The notes beneath the pieces were generated by a model that was not told the DNA's origin, made no database searches, and saw only the letters and a program-made list of their open reading frames with translations. The position numbers and the translations under genes were made by a program. A stretch of 64,000 nt of DNA. Source: Microbispora hainanensis. GTDB taxonomy: Bacteria > Actinomycetota > Actinomycetes > Streptosporangiales > Streptosporangiaceae. Each line of letters begins with the position of its first letter. Within the stretch, counting starts at the first letter, position 1. Location of the stretch: NCBI RefSeq assembly GCF_006874475.1, contig NZ_VIRM01000044.1, positions 1 through 64,000 of the forward strand. Direction: 5' to 3'. Positions 8,611 through 18,772 of the stretch are shown here, one piece after another.

Positions 8611-9414
8611 ATGTCCGTGGGGATCGTCGTGCACGGGTCAGGGAATGTCGGAGAGGTGACTTCGCTCCGCCACCTCCGTGATTGTCTCGGCGAACTCGAC
8701 GAGCTGGAGCGCGACATCAAGCACGGTATCGACAGCATGTGCGGCAAGCTGTATCAGGCCATCGACTGGCAGCGGCGGTTCGAGGCCGATGTGTCGCACG
8801 AGCTGCGTACCCCGGTCGCGGGACTGCGGGCACAGTTGGAGGAGGCCCGGCTGCATCCCGGCGAGCTCGACGTGGACGACCTGATCGAACGGGCGCTCAG
8901 CGACGTGGAGCGGCTGCAGGCGCTGGTCGACGATCTCTACCTGCTGGCCCAGCTTCAGGCCGCCGCGCAGCCGGCCGAGCGGGCCCTGCTGGACCTCGGT
9001 GATCTCGTGCAGAGCGAACTGGCCCGGCGTACGGACAAGCACGACGTGAAGGTGCAGGTCGTGCGCGGGGTTCTGGTACGCGGCGTGGACACGCGGCTCC
9101 GGCGGATGCTGTCCGAACTGCTCGACAACGCGCAGCGGCACGCCAAGACGGTCGTGTTCGTCCAGGTCCGGCGTACGGCCCATGCGGCGGAGCTCGTCGT
9201 GGCCGATGACGGCGACGGGATCGGGGAGGAGGACCGGGAGCGCATCTTCGATCGCTTCACCCGCCTCGACGCCGCCCGCTCCCGGGACCGCGGCGGGACC
9301 GGCCTCGGCCTGGCGATCGTGCGGAACATCGTGCACGGCCAGGAGGGTGAGGTGCACGTGGAGCGGTCATCGGCCGGCGGTGCCGCCTTCGTCGTCCGGC
9401 TCCCCCTGGCTTGA
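8611..9414 (+). CDS. Soluble orphan histidine kinase
   Basis: A 267-residue kinase core without sensor domain or transmembrane helices. It has a HisKA box with His63 in FEADVSHELRTP, an N box with Asn173 in ELLDNAQRHA, a G1 box (DDGDGIG) and a G2 box (GGTGLGLAI). This is enough for autophosphorylation. An in-frame TAG directly precedes the ATG, so it cannot extend upstream; a purine-rich AGGGGAAAAGGAAAA stretch lies 30-45 nt before the start but too far to be a normal ribosome binding site. No response regulator is adjacent. Similar short cytoplasmic kinases occur in actinobacteria, so it may be intact rather than a truncated remnant, but loss of a 5' half cannot be excluded. Confidence 0.75.
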   Translation: MSVGIVVHGSGNVGEVTSLRHLRDCLGELDELERDIKHGIDSMCGKLYQAIDWQRRFEADVSHELRTPVAGLRAQLEEARLHPGELDVDDLIERALSDVERLQALVDDLYLLAQLQAAAQPAERALLDLGDLVQSELARRTDKHDVKVQVVRGVLVRGVDTRLRRMLSELLDNAQRHAKTVVFVQVRRTAHAAELVVADDGDGIGEEDRERIFDRFTRLDAARSRDRGGTGLGLAIVRNIVHGQEGEVHVERSSAGGAAFVVRLPLA

Positions 9415-9633
9415 TGGGAGCTACCGGGTCGGTCTGATCAGGCAGACTCGGTCTTTTGACCGGTTGTCAGCACCACCCGCGCCTGGGCCGCACCGTCCCC
9501 TGCTCCTAGAGACGTACGTCGGCCCGCAGAGTGGCATCGGCCTTGTAAGCGAGCTGGACGAACGCCTTCCGGCACGTCATCGAGCGGTGCTTCGGCACCG
9601 GTAGGCCGATGACCTGGGACACCATTCGGGATC

Positions 9634-9662
9634 TTGCGGGCGGGGCCCGGCTCGGCTAGGTT
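9634..9662 (+). promoter_or_regulatory. Promoter TTGCGG-N17-TAGGTT, leaderless
   Basis: -35 TTGCGG (9634-9639), exact 17-bp spacer, -10 TAGGTT (9657-9662), then 8 nt to the ATG at 9671. Spacing predicts that the transcript starts at the A of the start codon. There is no Shine-Dalgarno. Confidence 0.6.
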
Positions 9663-9670
9663 CCCGCCGC

Positions 9671-10489
9671 ATGCGCATCCCCCTGATCACCGCCCTGCCC
9701 GCGGTTCTGATGATCGGTCTCCTTCCCGGGACGGCGGCCGGGGAGACCACCGGTGGGCTCCAGGCACGTTCTCTCGTCCGCACATCCCCAGCGCCGGTGG
9801 AGCTCACCAGGAACCGTCTCTACGAATCCGGGCCGCTTCCCCGGAGGGCCTGCTCCGTGTCGGGACTGAAGAAGAACGACCCGAAGTCCGCCGTCAAGCA
9901 CCTGCGTGCCTGGTTCGGCTGCCTCGACAGGTCGTGGCGGCCGCTGTTGAAGGACGCGAAGCTGCCCTCCGCCGCCCCCAAGGTTCGTTTCATCACCGAT
10001 CCTGGCACCGCTGCGTGCGGCACCGACTGGCAGGAGGCCGGCGTGGCGCAGTACTGCGACAAAACGATTGTCATCTACCTGAAGGACAGCATCCTGAAGA
10101 AGCCGGACCTTCTTTTCCTGCTGTATCTGGCTGCCTATGAGTACGGCAACCACGTGCAGGCTCTGTCCGGCATCGCGAAGGCCGCCGACAGGCTCAAGGA
10201 CAGCGCCGAGTCCGCACAGGAGTCGGAGCACCTGCGCCGTTACAACCTCCAGGCCCAGTGCTTCGCCGGGGCCTTCATCGGCAGCGTGTGGAAGTCTCTC
10301 CACCATCCCGGCAGCGACTGGCGGAAGTTCCTCGATGTCGTACGCCGCAGCGGAGACGACGTGCGGGGCGTGGAGGATCGCTGGCACGGTAAGGGTGCCA
10401 CAATCGTGCGCTGGGTGAATCGCGGGTTCACCAAACCGTCCCCTGGACGCTGCAACACCTGGACTGCCGCCGGGAAATCCGTCGCCTGA
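9671..10489 (+). CDS. Secreted metallopeptidase-like protein, degenerate site
   Basis: A 272-residue exported protein: signal peptide at 1-23 ending near GTAAG, then a domain resembling the putative neutral zinc metallopeptidase family (YpfJ-like). Similarity lies in the paired-Cys region around CGT...YC, the LAAYEYGNHVQALSGI helix, the RRYNLQAQCFAGAF segment and the late HGKGATIVRWVNRGF segment. In active relatives the helix reads HExGHH-VQ; here the first and second zinc His are Tyr and Asn, leaving one His, so catalysis by the usual mechanism is unlikely. The Glu of that motif remains. It may be a binding-only pseudo-enzyme. The start is supported by a leaderless promoter. Confidence 0.7.
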   Translation: MRIPLITALPAVLMIGLLPGTAAGETTGGLQARSLVRTSPAPVELTRNRLYESGPLPRRACSVSGLKKNDPKSAVKHLRAWFGCLDRSWRPLLKDAKLPSAAPKVRFITDPGTAACGTDWQEAGVAQYCDKTIVIYLKDSILKKPDLLFLLYLAAYEYGNHVQALSGIAKAADRLKDSAESAQESEHLRRYNLQAQCFAGAFIGSVWKSLHHPGSDWRKFLDVVRRSGDDVRGVEDRWHGKGATIVRWVNRGFTKPSPGRCNTWTAAGKSVA

Positions 10490-10570
10490 TGCGTGGGGTC
10501 CTGTGGCCGTCCCCCTGTAGCCGACGCGGGAGCCGTCGGGGATCGTCCCGGTTCGATGCGCTCCTTCCCA

Positions 10571-10839
10571 TCAGGGGCGGGTGCCGGCGGCGGCGATCGC
10601 GGCCACGGCATCGGCGATCTGCTTCCGCAGCGTGGCGGGGTCGGCGGCCAGCCCGGGCTGAGTCTCGGGCCGAAGGGGCTCGCCGCCGACCAGGCGGTGG
10701 CGAGCGCCAGGATGGCCGTCAGCAGGAATTCGGGCGCGAAGCGCGCTCCCGGGCCGTCCGCGTCGCGCGCCGCCTCCATGGCCGAGACCTTCGCACTCTG
10801 CGCCGCGTTGCGCAGGGCGACCTCGCCGCTCTCCTGCAT
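10571..10839 (-). pseudogene. TetR-family regulator remnant (C-terminal part)
   Basis: On the minus strand, codons from 10839 read an amphipathic TetR-like C-terminal domain (ARFAPEFLLTAILALATAW, then SAASPFGPRLSPG). Near 10650 the frame changes and the neighbouring frame continues LAADPATLRKQIADAVAAIA to a stop at 10571. Joined, the two frames give a plausible end of a TetR_C domain. The DNA-binding N-terminus is absent: the sequence runs directly into the SDR remnant on the other strand. I read this as a frameshifted, truncated gene left by a deletion of the original divergent promoter region. Confidence 0.55.
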
Positions 10840-10841
10840 GG

Positions 10842-11559
10842 CTGATCACCGGAGTGAGCAGCGGCTTCGGGCGGGAGATGACCGACCAGCTCCTGCGGCG
10901 CGGTGACCGCGTCGCCGGGACGGCCCGGCGCATGGAGGCGATGGACGACCTGAGGGCCGAGTACGGCGACCGCCTGTGGCTCGCCCGCCTCGACCTGACC
11001 GACGGCCCCGCGATCGGAGAGGTCGTGGACCGGGCGTTCGCCGACCTCGGCAGGATTGACGTGGTCGTCAACAACGCCGGATATGGCCTGTTCGGCGCGG
11101 CCGAGGAGCTCACCGACGAGCAGATCGTCCACCAGATCGACACGAACCTGCTCGGCTCGATCCGGGTGGTTCCGCGCCGCGCTTCCTCACCTGCGCCGTC
11201 AGGGCGGGGGCCGCCTCATCCAGCTCTCCACGTACGGCGGTCAGGCCACCAACCCGGGCGCGTCGGTGTATCACGCGAGCAAGTGGGGCATCGAGGGGTT
11301 CATGGAGTCGACGGCCAAGGACGTCGCCCCGTTCGGCATCGGCGTGACCATCGTCGAGCCGGGCAGCGCCCGCACGCGATTCCGCGACGGGAGCTCACGG
11401 CTCGCCACGCCGATGAGCGCCTACGACGGCAGCCCCGCCGCGCTCACCCGGGGCATCCGCAACCCCGCGCTGCCGTCCGTCGGCAACGTCGCGAAGACGG
11501 CCGCGGCGATCCTCGGCTGCGCCGACCTGGACCCCGCGCCCTTACGGGTCGCCCTGCGA
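10842..11559 (+). pseudogene. Short-chain dehydrogenase, broken
   Basis: A classical SDR oxidoreductase in two frames. The first holds the nucleotide-binding TGVSSGFG loop, the LDLTD and VVNNAGYG motifs; at about 11173 one extra base moves the protein to the next frame, which holds the catalytic Ser of LSTYGG and the YHASK motif and the EPGSARTRF segment. Besides the frameshift, no start codon precedes TGVSSGFG in frame (the first is a GTG inside that loop at 10854), and the C-terminus diverges after about 11555, short of the usual 270-280 residues. The single-base shift could be a sequencing error, but loss of both ends points to real decay. Confidence 0.7.
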
Positions 11560-11623
11560 ATCGCCCATTCCGAGAGCCGGGCCGGCCGCGCGCGTACTCT
11601 CCTGCGGCCGGAGCCGCCCGGGC

Positions 11624-12364
11624 TCAGGAGAACCGCTCGACGGTCACGGGCACCGGTCCCGCGTGGCGCGTCGCCGTCGTCAGCCGCCGCAGCAGCGGCC
11701 CGAGGGCCTGGACGGACGCGGTCCCCAGGTGGGCCGTGAGATCCAGGCAGCAGGCGACGCCGGGCCCGATGCGGCGCACCTCCCAGGTGAAGACGTCCGG
11801 GTCCGCTCGCAGTTCGCCTGCGCCGACGATCCGGGTCCCCGGGTCGCCGGCCTCCCCGGCGAGCGTCACCACGTCCGCGAGGAGGGACAGGCGTGGCTCC
11901 CCGGCGAACAAGACGCGGTAGACCCGCGTGTCGTGGAACCCCTCGGGGACCCGGGGCGGGGTGAGGCGCAGGGGAGGGGAGTCCGGCAGAGGCTGGTGGT
12001 CGCGGAAAAGAGCCCGCAACCGCGTCTCGCCGGGCAGCTCGCCCCCGCCGAGGCCGCGGTAGGCGGCCTCGGCCTCGCGACGGCTCACCGCGCGAGTCCG
12101 GGCGCGCAGACCGGGATCCTCGCGCATCGAGCGTCCGAAGGCCGCGGAACTCCACCAGTCACCGTCGGCCGCCGTCCACCCGGCGGTGTCCAGGCCGACG
12201 GTCCTGAAGTCGTCGGTGAGCGTGAACTCCTCGACGACGAGCGCCTCGGCCTGGGCTCCGCCCGCGTCCGCCGCCGGCATGATCAGGTAGTAGTCGAGAG
12301 CCGCCTGTGCTTCGGGCGTGGTGGTGACGGCCGCCCGCCCGCGCTCGCGTATGTCGCCGGTCAT
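11624..12364 (-). CDS. Conserved-looking hypothetical protein
   Basis: A 246-residue soluble protein with no signal peptide or membrane helix. It is rich in Arg, Ala, Gly and Asp, with two Trp-containing segments in the first half (AGWTAADGDWWSS) and a Cys-Cys pair in the second half. Codon use is typical for the window. I recognise no family and give no function. The ATG at 12364 is preceded at 6 nt by TAGGGT, a -10-like hexamer, so it may be leaderless. It faces the broken SDR gene tail-to-tail. Confidence 0.55.
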   Translation of the reverse strand: MTGDIRERGRAAVTTTPEAQAALDYYLIMPAADAGGAQAEALVVEEFTLTDDFRTVGLDTAGWTAADGDWWSSAAFGRSMREDPGLRARTRAVSRREAEAAYRGLGGGELPGETRLRALFRDHQPLPDSPPLRLTPPRVPEGFHDTRVYRVLFAGEPRLSLLADVVTLAGEAGDPGTRIVGAGELRADPDVFTWEVRRIGPGVACCLDLTAHLGTASVQALGPLLRRLTTATRHAGPVPVTVERFS

Positions 12365-12370
12365 GGGCGC

Positions 12371-12376
12371 ACCCTA
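12371..12376 (-). promoter_or_regulatory. -10 element TAGGGT, leaderless start
   Basis: On the minus strand TAGGGT ends 6 nt before the ATG at 12364. No good -35 hexamer at the expected distance. Confidence 0.4.
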
Positions 12377-12489
12377 CTGACCTTCGCCCGTCCGTACGCC
12401 GGGCGGGCGACCCGGCGTACGAACGGCGACCCACGCGCCCGGTCCTCACCGGAACCGTGTCCGAGGGGGGAGCGGGGCGGGTCGGTACG

Positions 12490-12605
12490 GCACCAGCGCG
12501 GGGTCAGCGCGGCATCAGTGCGGCATCAGTGCGGGGCAGCACGACATCAGCGCGGGGGAGCGGGGCGGGGTCAGCGCGGGGTCAGCGCGGCATCGGTGCG
12601 GGAGA

Positions 12606-12613
<8 letters not shown>
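12490..12613 (-). repeat. Degenerate repeats of the oxidase 3' end
   Basis: Read on the minus strand, about eight imperfect copies of a 10-13 bp unit (ATGCCGCACTGA, CCCCGCGCTGA and variants) follow the multicopper oxidase gene. The first copy contains the last codons and stop of that gene. The array probably arose by slippage in GC-rich DNA; it encodes nothing. Confidence 0.5.
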
Positions 12614-13682
<1,069 letters not shown>

Positions 13683-14578
13683 GGTTCCCCATTCGGTCGT
13701 GACGCCCCACTGCGGTGAGGCGAACGGCATCTCTTCGTGGCGCCGGCCTGGCGGGACCGGCCTGAACGGCGCGAGGTCTCGATGCGGTCCCCGCAGCGGG
13801 GTGGGTTCCGGCCGGTGGGCACCGGGCGGGGACCGGTCAACGAGCCTTTCGGCACCGTGTACGAAGGCTTTCGATGGAAGTACGCTCTACTTCTGCTGAA
13901 AAGTCAAGAAGTCAGTGTGTAAGTAAGAGAACTTTGTCATGGGGCTGGATGAAGTCCGGTACGGCTGCTACGTTGAGCCCGAACCGCTCACTTGACGCGA
14001 CTCGACTGCCACAGTCTGCGGCGTCTGGTGGGCCGCACCTGGCCCTCGTCCCCCCGCCCGCCCACGCAACCATCCGCGACTCTCCGAAAGGCTCAGCGGT
14101 GCTTCGGCGACACCCCCCACGGCCGGCATCCGCCCCGCACGGTCCGCCCTCCCGCGTCCCGGCGGGCCTGCGGCTCAGACGGCCCCGGCCACGCCCGGGC
14201 GCCATAAGGCGTCGCCGGGCCCACGACACCCCGGCCTGAGGCCGGGAGGACCCCCCGATTCCGGTCGCCGTCCCGGCAGGACGGCCGGCGACCGTTGCAC
14301 GCGATCGGTCCCCGGCGCCCGCCCACGACGGGCTCCACGACGACCACCCGCCGGCAGCGCGACGAACGGCGATGCCGCACGCCCGCGACCGGCCCCAACC
14401 GCCCTGACACGTCACCACACCGGTGACGGCCGGTCAGCGGCAGAACCGCCAGCGAGAGAAGAGGAGACCGGCAGAACCCTCGTGCCTTCCGGCATCCGCG
14501 TGCCCGGTCGCCGGCCACGGCCGGCCGGACGACCTGCGCACGGTGCTGATCCAACCCCCCGACCTGAAGGAGCGAACG
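13683..14578 (+). other. Long intergenic region with AT-rich patch
   Basis: About 900 bp between the divergent multicopper oxidase and ThuA genes. No convincing gene. An unusually AT-rich patch at 13870-13945 contains, on the minus strand, TTGACT followed 19 bp later by TACTTC, a weak promoter candidate for the oxidase. AAGTCA occurs twice within 13895-13915. The part from 14020 to 14570 is very GC-rich with open frames lacking any protein similarity. Confidence 0.35.
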
Positions 14579-17500
14579 ATGGGTCGCAGAGACCTGCTCG
14601 TACACCCCCGGCCGCCCGCCTGGCGCCGCGCTCTCGTCACGGCGTCGAGCGCCGCCCTGACGCTGGGACTGGCGACGGTCCCCGCCACGCAGGCGCAGGC
14701 CGCACCGGCCTTCCCCGCCGCGCAACTGCAGGCGCAGGCCGTATCGGCCCACCTGCAGGCGCAGCCCAACCCACCCGAGCCGCATCCCGATAAGCCCGAT
14801 AAGCCCGATAAGCCCGGCACACCCGATAAGTCGATCAGCGTGCTGGTGTTCCACGGACCCGCCAAGGAACAGAGCGACCCGGTCGAGAAGGCCGCGGACT
14901 CGATCAAGAGCCTGGGCAAGGACAACGGCTTCTCCGTCGAGGTGTCCGCGGACCCGGCGGTCTTCACCTCGAGCAACCTGGCCCGCTATCGCGGCGTCGT
15001 GTTCCTGTCCGCCAAGGGCGTGACGCTGAACGCCGCCCAGGAGGCGGCCTTCCAGGCGTACATCCGGGACGGGGGCGGCTTCGTCGGCGTCCACGACGCT
15101 GTACGCGCGCAGCCCGACTCGTCCTGGTTCACCGAACTGGTCGGCACCCGCCCCGCCGGCAGCCTGCCCCCGGCGGAGAAGGTCGTGGAGATCACGGCGA
15201 ACGGCGACAACCCGCCGAACGAGACCAAAGAGAAGCTGGTCGACGGCAACAACAACAGCAAGTGGCTGACGTTCAACCCGACCGGCTGGGTCTCGCTGAA
15301 GCTGGAGCAGCCGAAGGCGATCGCCCACTACGCGCTGACCTCGGCCAACGACTTCCCCGGCCGCGACCCGAAGGACTGGACGCTGCAGGGCTCCCAGGAC
15401 GGGAAGAGCTGGACCGACCTGGACAAGCGGACCGGGGAGACCTTCCCTTCACGGTTCCAGACGAAGGAATACACGTTCGACAACGGCACGGCGTACGCGT
15501 ACTACCGGCTGAACATCACGGCGAACAGCGGTGAGCCCCTCATCCAGCTGGCCGAGATGCGGCTGTTCGGCCCCGACGCCGGGCCTCCGCCGGACAGCCA
15601 GGTGCAGAAGGCCACGGTGGACTTCACCGACCGCCAGCACCCGGCGAACAAGGGCCTGCCGTTCAACACCACGCGGTCCGACAAGTGGATGAACTGGAGC
15701 CCGAGCCCGCTGGGCAAGGTCCAGACGGTCGCGCAGGTCGAGGAGTGGACCTACAAGGCGGGCCTGAACGGCCACGGCGCGTTCCACCCGATCTCGTGGT
15801 GCCGCGACTACGACGGCGGCAGGTCGTTCTACACCGGCATGGGCGGCACCGAGGAGAGCTACACCAAGGACGAGCAGTTCAAGCGCCACCTCGGCGGTGC
15901 GATCAAGTGGGCGGCCGGCCTGGTCCGCGGTGACTGCCAGGCGACCATCGCGTCCAACTACAAGACCGAGCGGCTGACCGCGCAGAACCAGCCGGGTCAG
16001 CTCGACCAGATCGGCGAGCCGCACGGCCTGACCGTCGCCCCCGACGGCAAGATCTTCTATGTCGGCAAGGCGGCCTGCCCCACCGGCCCGATCGCCGACT
16101 GGAACAACCCGGACGTCGGCCTCGGCTGCGGGACGATCCACCAGTGGGACCCGAAGACCAAGCAGGTCAAGCTCCTCACCACCCTCGCCGTCATGGGCAA
16201 CCGTGGCAGCGGCGACGAGCTGGTGAAGAACGAAGAGGGTCTCCTCGGCATCGTGCCCGACCCCAAGTTCCAGGAGAACGGCTGGCTGTACGTCTACTGG
16301 ATGCCGCACGAGTCGATCGACAGGGACAAGCGGATCGGCAAGCGGACGATCTCCCGGTTCACCTACGACTCCGCCACCCAGACGATCGACCAGAAGACCC
16401 GCAAGGACCTGCTGCAGTGGGACACCCAGATCCACAGCTGCTGCCACGCGGGCGGTGGCATGGCCTTCGACAAGCAGGGGAACCTCTACGTCGGTTCCGG
16501 CGACAGCAACTCCTCCGGCGGATCCAGCGGTTACTCCGGGAACAACTGGACGCAGGACTACAAGGGCACCTCGTTCCAGGACGCCCGCCGCACCGCCGGC
16601 AACACCAACGACCTGAACGGCAAGATCATCCGTATCCACCCGGAGGCCGACGGGACGTACACGATCCCGAAGGGCAACCTGTTCACGGGTAAGGAAGAGG
16701 GCGGCGGCAAGACCCGCCCGGAGATCTACGTGATGGGCGTACGCAACATCGCGCGGCTCCAGTGGGACAACGCGAACGACTGGCTGACCGCCGGATGGGT
16801 CGGCCCGGACGCGGGCGGCCCGAGCGAGATCTGGGGCCCGGCGAAGTACGAGACCGCGACGATCCTCACCTCAGCCGGCAACCAGGGCTGGCCCTACTGC
16901 ATGGGCGACAAGCAGCCCTACCGCGACCGCAGCAACACCGACGCCACGCAGCCCGCCGACTGGTACGACTGCGACAACCTGAAGAACACCTCGCCGCGCA
17001 ACACCGGCCTGGTCGACCTCCCGCCGGCCCGCGACAACATGATCTGGTTCTCGCCCCAGGGCGGCGGCCCGGTCTATCCGAAGCGGACCGACGGCAGCGG
17101 CCTGCCGACCTACAAGCTGGGCGACGAGACCTTCACCGAGCCCTACCTGTCCGGCGGCGGCCAGGCGGTCATGTCCGGGCCGACCTATCACCGCTCCGAG
17201 GTCGACACCGACAGCGGCGTCGCGTGGCCGGCGTACTGGGACAACAAGTGGTTCATCGGCGACGAGTCCAACGCGAACAACCGGGTCGCGGTCACCGTCG
17301 ACCCGAAGGGCGTCAAGGACGCGAAGCCGCCGGCCTTCGCCGAGGACCTGCGGTCCATCATCCAGCCCGGCGGCGGCGCCACCCAGCTGCAGGCGTGGAT
17401 GGACGCGAAGTTCGGCAAGGACGGCGCGCTGTACATGCTCGACTACGCCGGTGGCTTCTTCAGCCTGCACCCCAACCAGAAGCTGATCCGCATCACCTAT

Positions 17501-18664
17501 CAGGGTGGTCCGGCGACGCCGAACCCGAGCCTGGCCACGGTGCGGCCGGAGCGGCAGAGCACGCCGAAGACGGTGGTGTTCTCCCACACCAGGGCCGGCG
17601 GCGTGAAGTGGGAGTGGGACTTCGGCGACGGCAGCAAGCCCTCGACCGAGGCCGACCCGACGCACACCTACAAGGACTTCGGCACCTACAAGGCCAAGCT
17701 GAAGGTCACGTACGCCGACGGCGAGGTGGCGACCGGCGAGGTCACCGTCGAGATCGGCTGCCCGGCGCCGGACGGCAGGCCGACCGTGCGGCTGCTGGAC
17801 ACCGACACCGGCGTGGCCAACCGCGCCGTCGGCGGCGGCTGCACGATCAACGACCTGATCGACGACGAGCGCATGTGGTCGAACCACGGCGAGTTCGTCA
17901 GGCACCTCAACGACATGGTCAACGAGTTCCGCAAGGCCGGCGTCATCGACAACAAGGAGGCCTCCGCGCTCAGCAAGGCGGGCGCGCAGTCGGAGATCGG
18001 CAAGACGAACGGCTACGAGACCATCTTCGACGGGACCGCGCAGTCCCTGCAGGGGTGGTCGCAGGCGCCGTCCGGCCAGTTCACGCTGCAGAGCGACGGC
18101 AGCATCCGCACCTCCGGCGGGCTGGGCATGCTGTGGTACTCCGACAAGGCGTACGCCGACTTCTCGCTGCGGCTGCAGTTCCGTGACATCGCGCCCGGCA
18201 CGGCCCGGGCCAACACCGGCGTGTTCGTCCGGTTCCCCGACCTGCGGACCCCGCTGGACCAGCGTCCGGCCGGGAGCTGCGGCACGACCGGATCGGCCCG
18301 TACGTCCCAGGCGTGGGTCGCGATCTACTGCGGCCACGAGATCCAGATCTATGACGGCGACTCGGGCGAGCCGCAGAAGACGGGCTCGATCTACAACTTC
18401 CAGCCGGTCACGCTCGACAAGGCGGGGGCGACCCCGAAGGGCCAGTGGAACGACTACGAGGTCCGGGTGGTCGGGCAGCACTACACGATCATCCGCAACG
18501 GCGTCGTGATCAACGAGTTCGACAACGCCCCGGGCAAGAGGTCGTCCCGCGACGGCGACCCCGCCACGGACCTGCGCCAGTTCGTCAGCGGGTTCGTCGG
18601 GCTGCAGAACCACAGCAACACCGACCTGGCGGAGTTCCGCAACGTCCGCGTTCGCGAGCTCTGA
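14579..18664 (+). CDS. ThuA / sugar dehydrogenase / PKD / DUF1080 exported protein
   Basis: A 1361-residue secreted multidomain protein. Order: signal peptide (about 1-41, AQA|A cleavage), Pro-Asp-Lys linker with DKP repeats (70-84), first part of a ThuA-like domain (86-200), an F5/8 type C (discoidin-like) domain (203-331) and the rest of ThuA (345-447, with WCRDYDGGRSFYTGMG). A glucose/sorbosone dehydrogenase-type beta-propeller follows (475-975, GEPHGLTVAPDGKIFY, EEGLLGIVPDP, CCHAGGGMAFD), then a PKD domain (980-1060, WEWDFGDG), a helical segment and a C-terminal DUF1080 (3-keto-disaccharide hydrolase / LamG-like) domain (1143-1361). Such proteins are thought to act on sugars outside the cell. 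AAGGAG at 14567-14572 sets the start. A hairpin terminator follows immediately. Confidence 0.9.
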   Translation: MGRRDLLVHPRPPAWRRALVTASSAALTLGLATVPATQAQAAPAFPAAQLQAQAVSAHLQAQPNPPEPHPDKPDKPDKPGTPDKSISVLVFHGPAKEQSDPVEKAADSIKSLGKDNGFSVEVSADPAVFTSSNLARYRGVVFLSAKGVTLNAAQEAAFQAYIRDGGGFVGVHDAVRAQPDSSWFTELVGTRPAGSLPPAEKVVEITANGDNPPNETKEKLVDGNNNSKWLTFNPTGWVSLKLEQPKAIAHYALTSANDFPGRDPKDWTLQGSQDGKSWTDLDKRTGETFPSRFQTKEYTFDNGTAYAYYRLNITANSGEPLIQLAEMRLFGPDAGPPPDSQVQKATVDFTDRQHPANKGLPFNTTRSDKWMNWSPSPLGKVQTVAQVEEWTYKAGLNGHGAFHPISWCRDYDGGRSFYTGMGGTEESYTKDEQFKRHLGGAIKWAAGLVRGDCQATIASNYKTERLTAQNQPGQLDQIGEPHGLTVAPDGKIFYVGKAACPTGPIADWNNPDVGLGCGTIHQWDPKTKQVKLLTTLAVMGNRGSGDELVKNEEGLLGIVPDPKFQENGWLYVYWMPHESIDRDKRIGKRTISRFTYDSATQTIDQKTRKDLLQWDTQIHSCCHAGGGMAFDKQGNLYVGSGDSNSSGGSSGYSGNNWTQDYKGTSFQDARRTAGNTNDLNGKIIRIHPEADGTYTIPKGNLFTGKEEGGGKTRPEIYVMGVRNIARLQWDNANDWLTAGWVGPDAGGPSEIWGPAKYETATILTSAGNQGWPYCMGDKQPYRDRSNTDATQPADWYDCDNLKNTSPRNTGLVDLPPARDNMIWFSPQGGGPVYPKRTDGSGLPTYKLGDETFTEPYLSGGGQAVMSGPTYHRSEVDTDSGVAWPAYWDNKWFIGDESNANNRVAVTVDPKGVKDAKPPAFAEDLRSIIQPGGGATQLQAWMDAKFGKDGALYMLDYAGGFFSLHPNQKLIRITYQGGPATPNPSLATVRPERQSTPKTVVFSHTRAGGVKWEWDFGDGSKPSTEADPTHTYKDFGTYKAKLKVTYADGEVATGEVTVEIGCPAPDGRPTVRLLDTDTGVANRAVGGGCTINDLIDDERMWSNHGEFVRHLNDMVNEFRKAGVIDNKEASALSKAGAQSEIGKTNGYETIFDGTAQSLQGWSQAPSGQFTLQSDGSIRTSGGLGMLWYSDKAYADFSLRLQFRDIAPGTARANTGVFVRFPDLRTPLDQRPAGSCGTTGSARTSQAWVAIYCGHEIQIYDGDSGEPQKTGSIYNFQPVTLDKAGATPKGQWNDYEVRVVGQHYTIIRNGVVINEFDNAPGKRSSRDGDPATDLRQFVSGFVGLQNHSNTDLAEFRNVRVREL

Positions 18665-18670
18665 CCCGGT

Positions 18671-18699
18671 GGCCGGGCGGGGGAGTCCCCCGCCCGGCC
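18671..18699 (+). terminator. Hairpin terminator after ThuA gene
   Basis: Perfect 13-bp inverted repeat (18671-18683 with 18687-18699) and a 3-nt loop, beginning 6 bp after the stop. No U-tract, as is usual in high-GC actinobacteria. Confidence 0.75.
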
Positions 18700-18772
18700 C
18701 CACCCCATGACCTCGGGCGGACGGACGCCGTTCGCCCGCCCACATGCACGTTTCTGTGAGGTGCGACCTCAG

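Noticed and set aside
8611..9414. Kinase pseudogene
   Set aside because: All catalytic boxes are intact in one frame and short cytoplasmic kinases exist in actinobacteria, so truncation is not proven.
13912..14418. 168-codon minus-strand frame in the oxidase-ThuA gap
   Set aside because: Composition typical of a chance frame in GC-rich DNA; no start signal and no domain.
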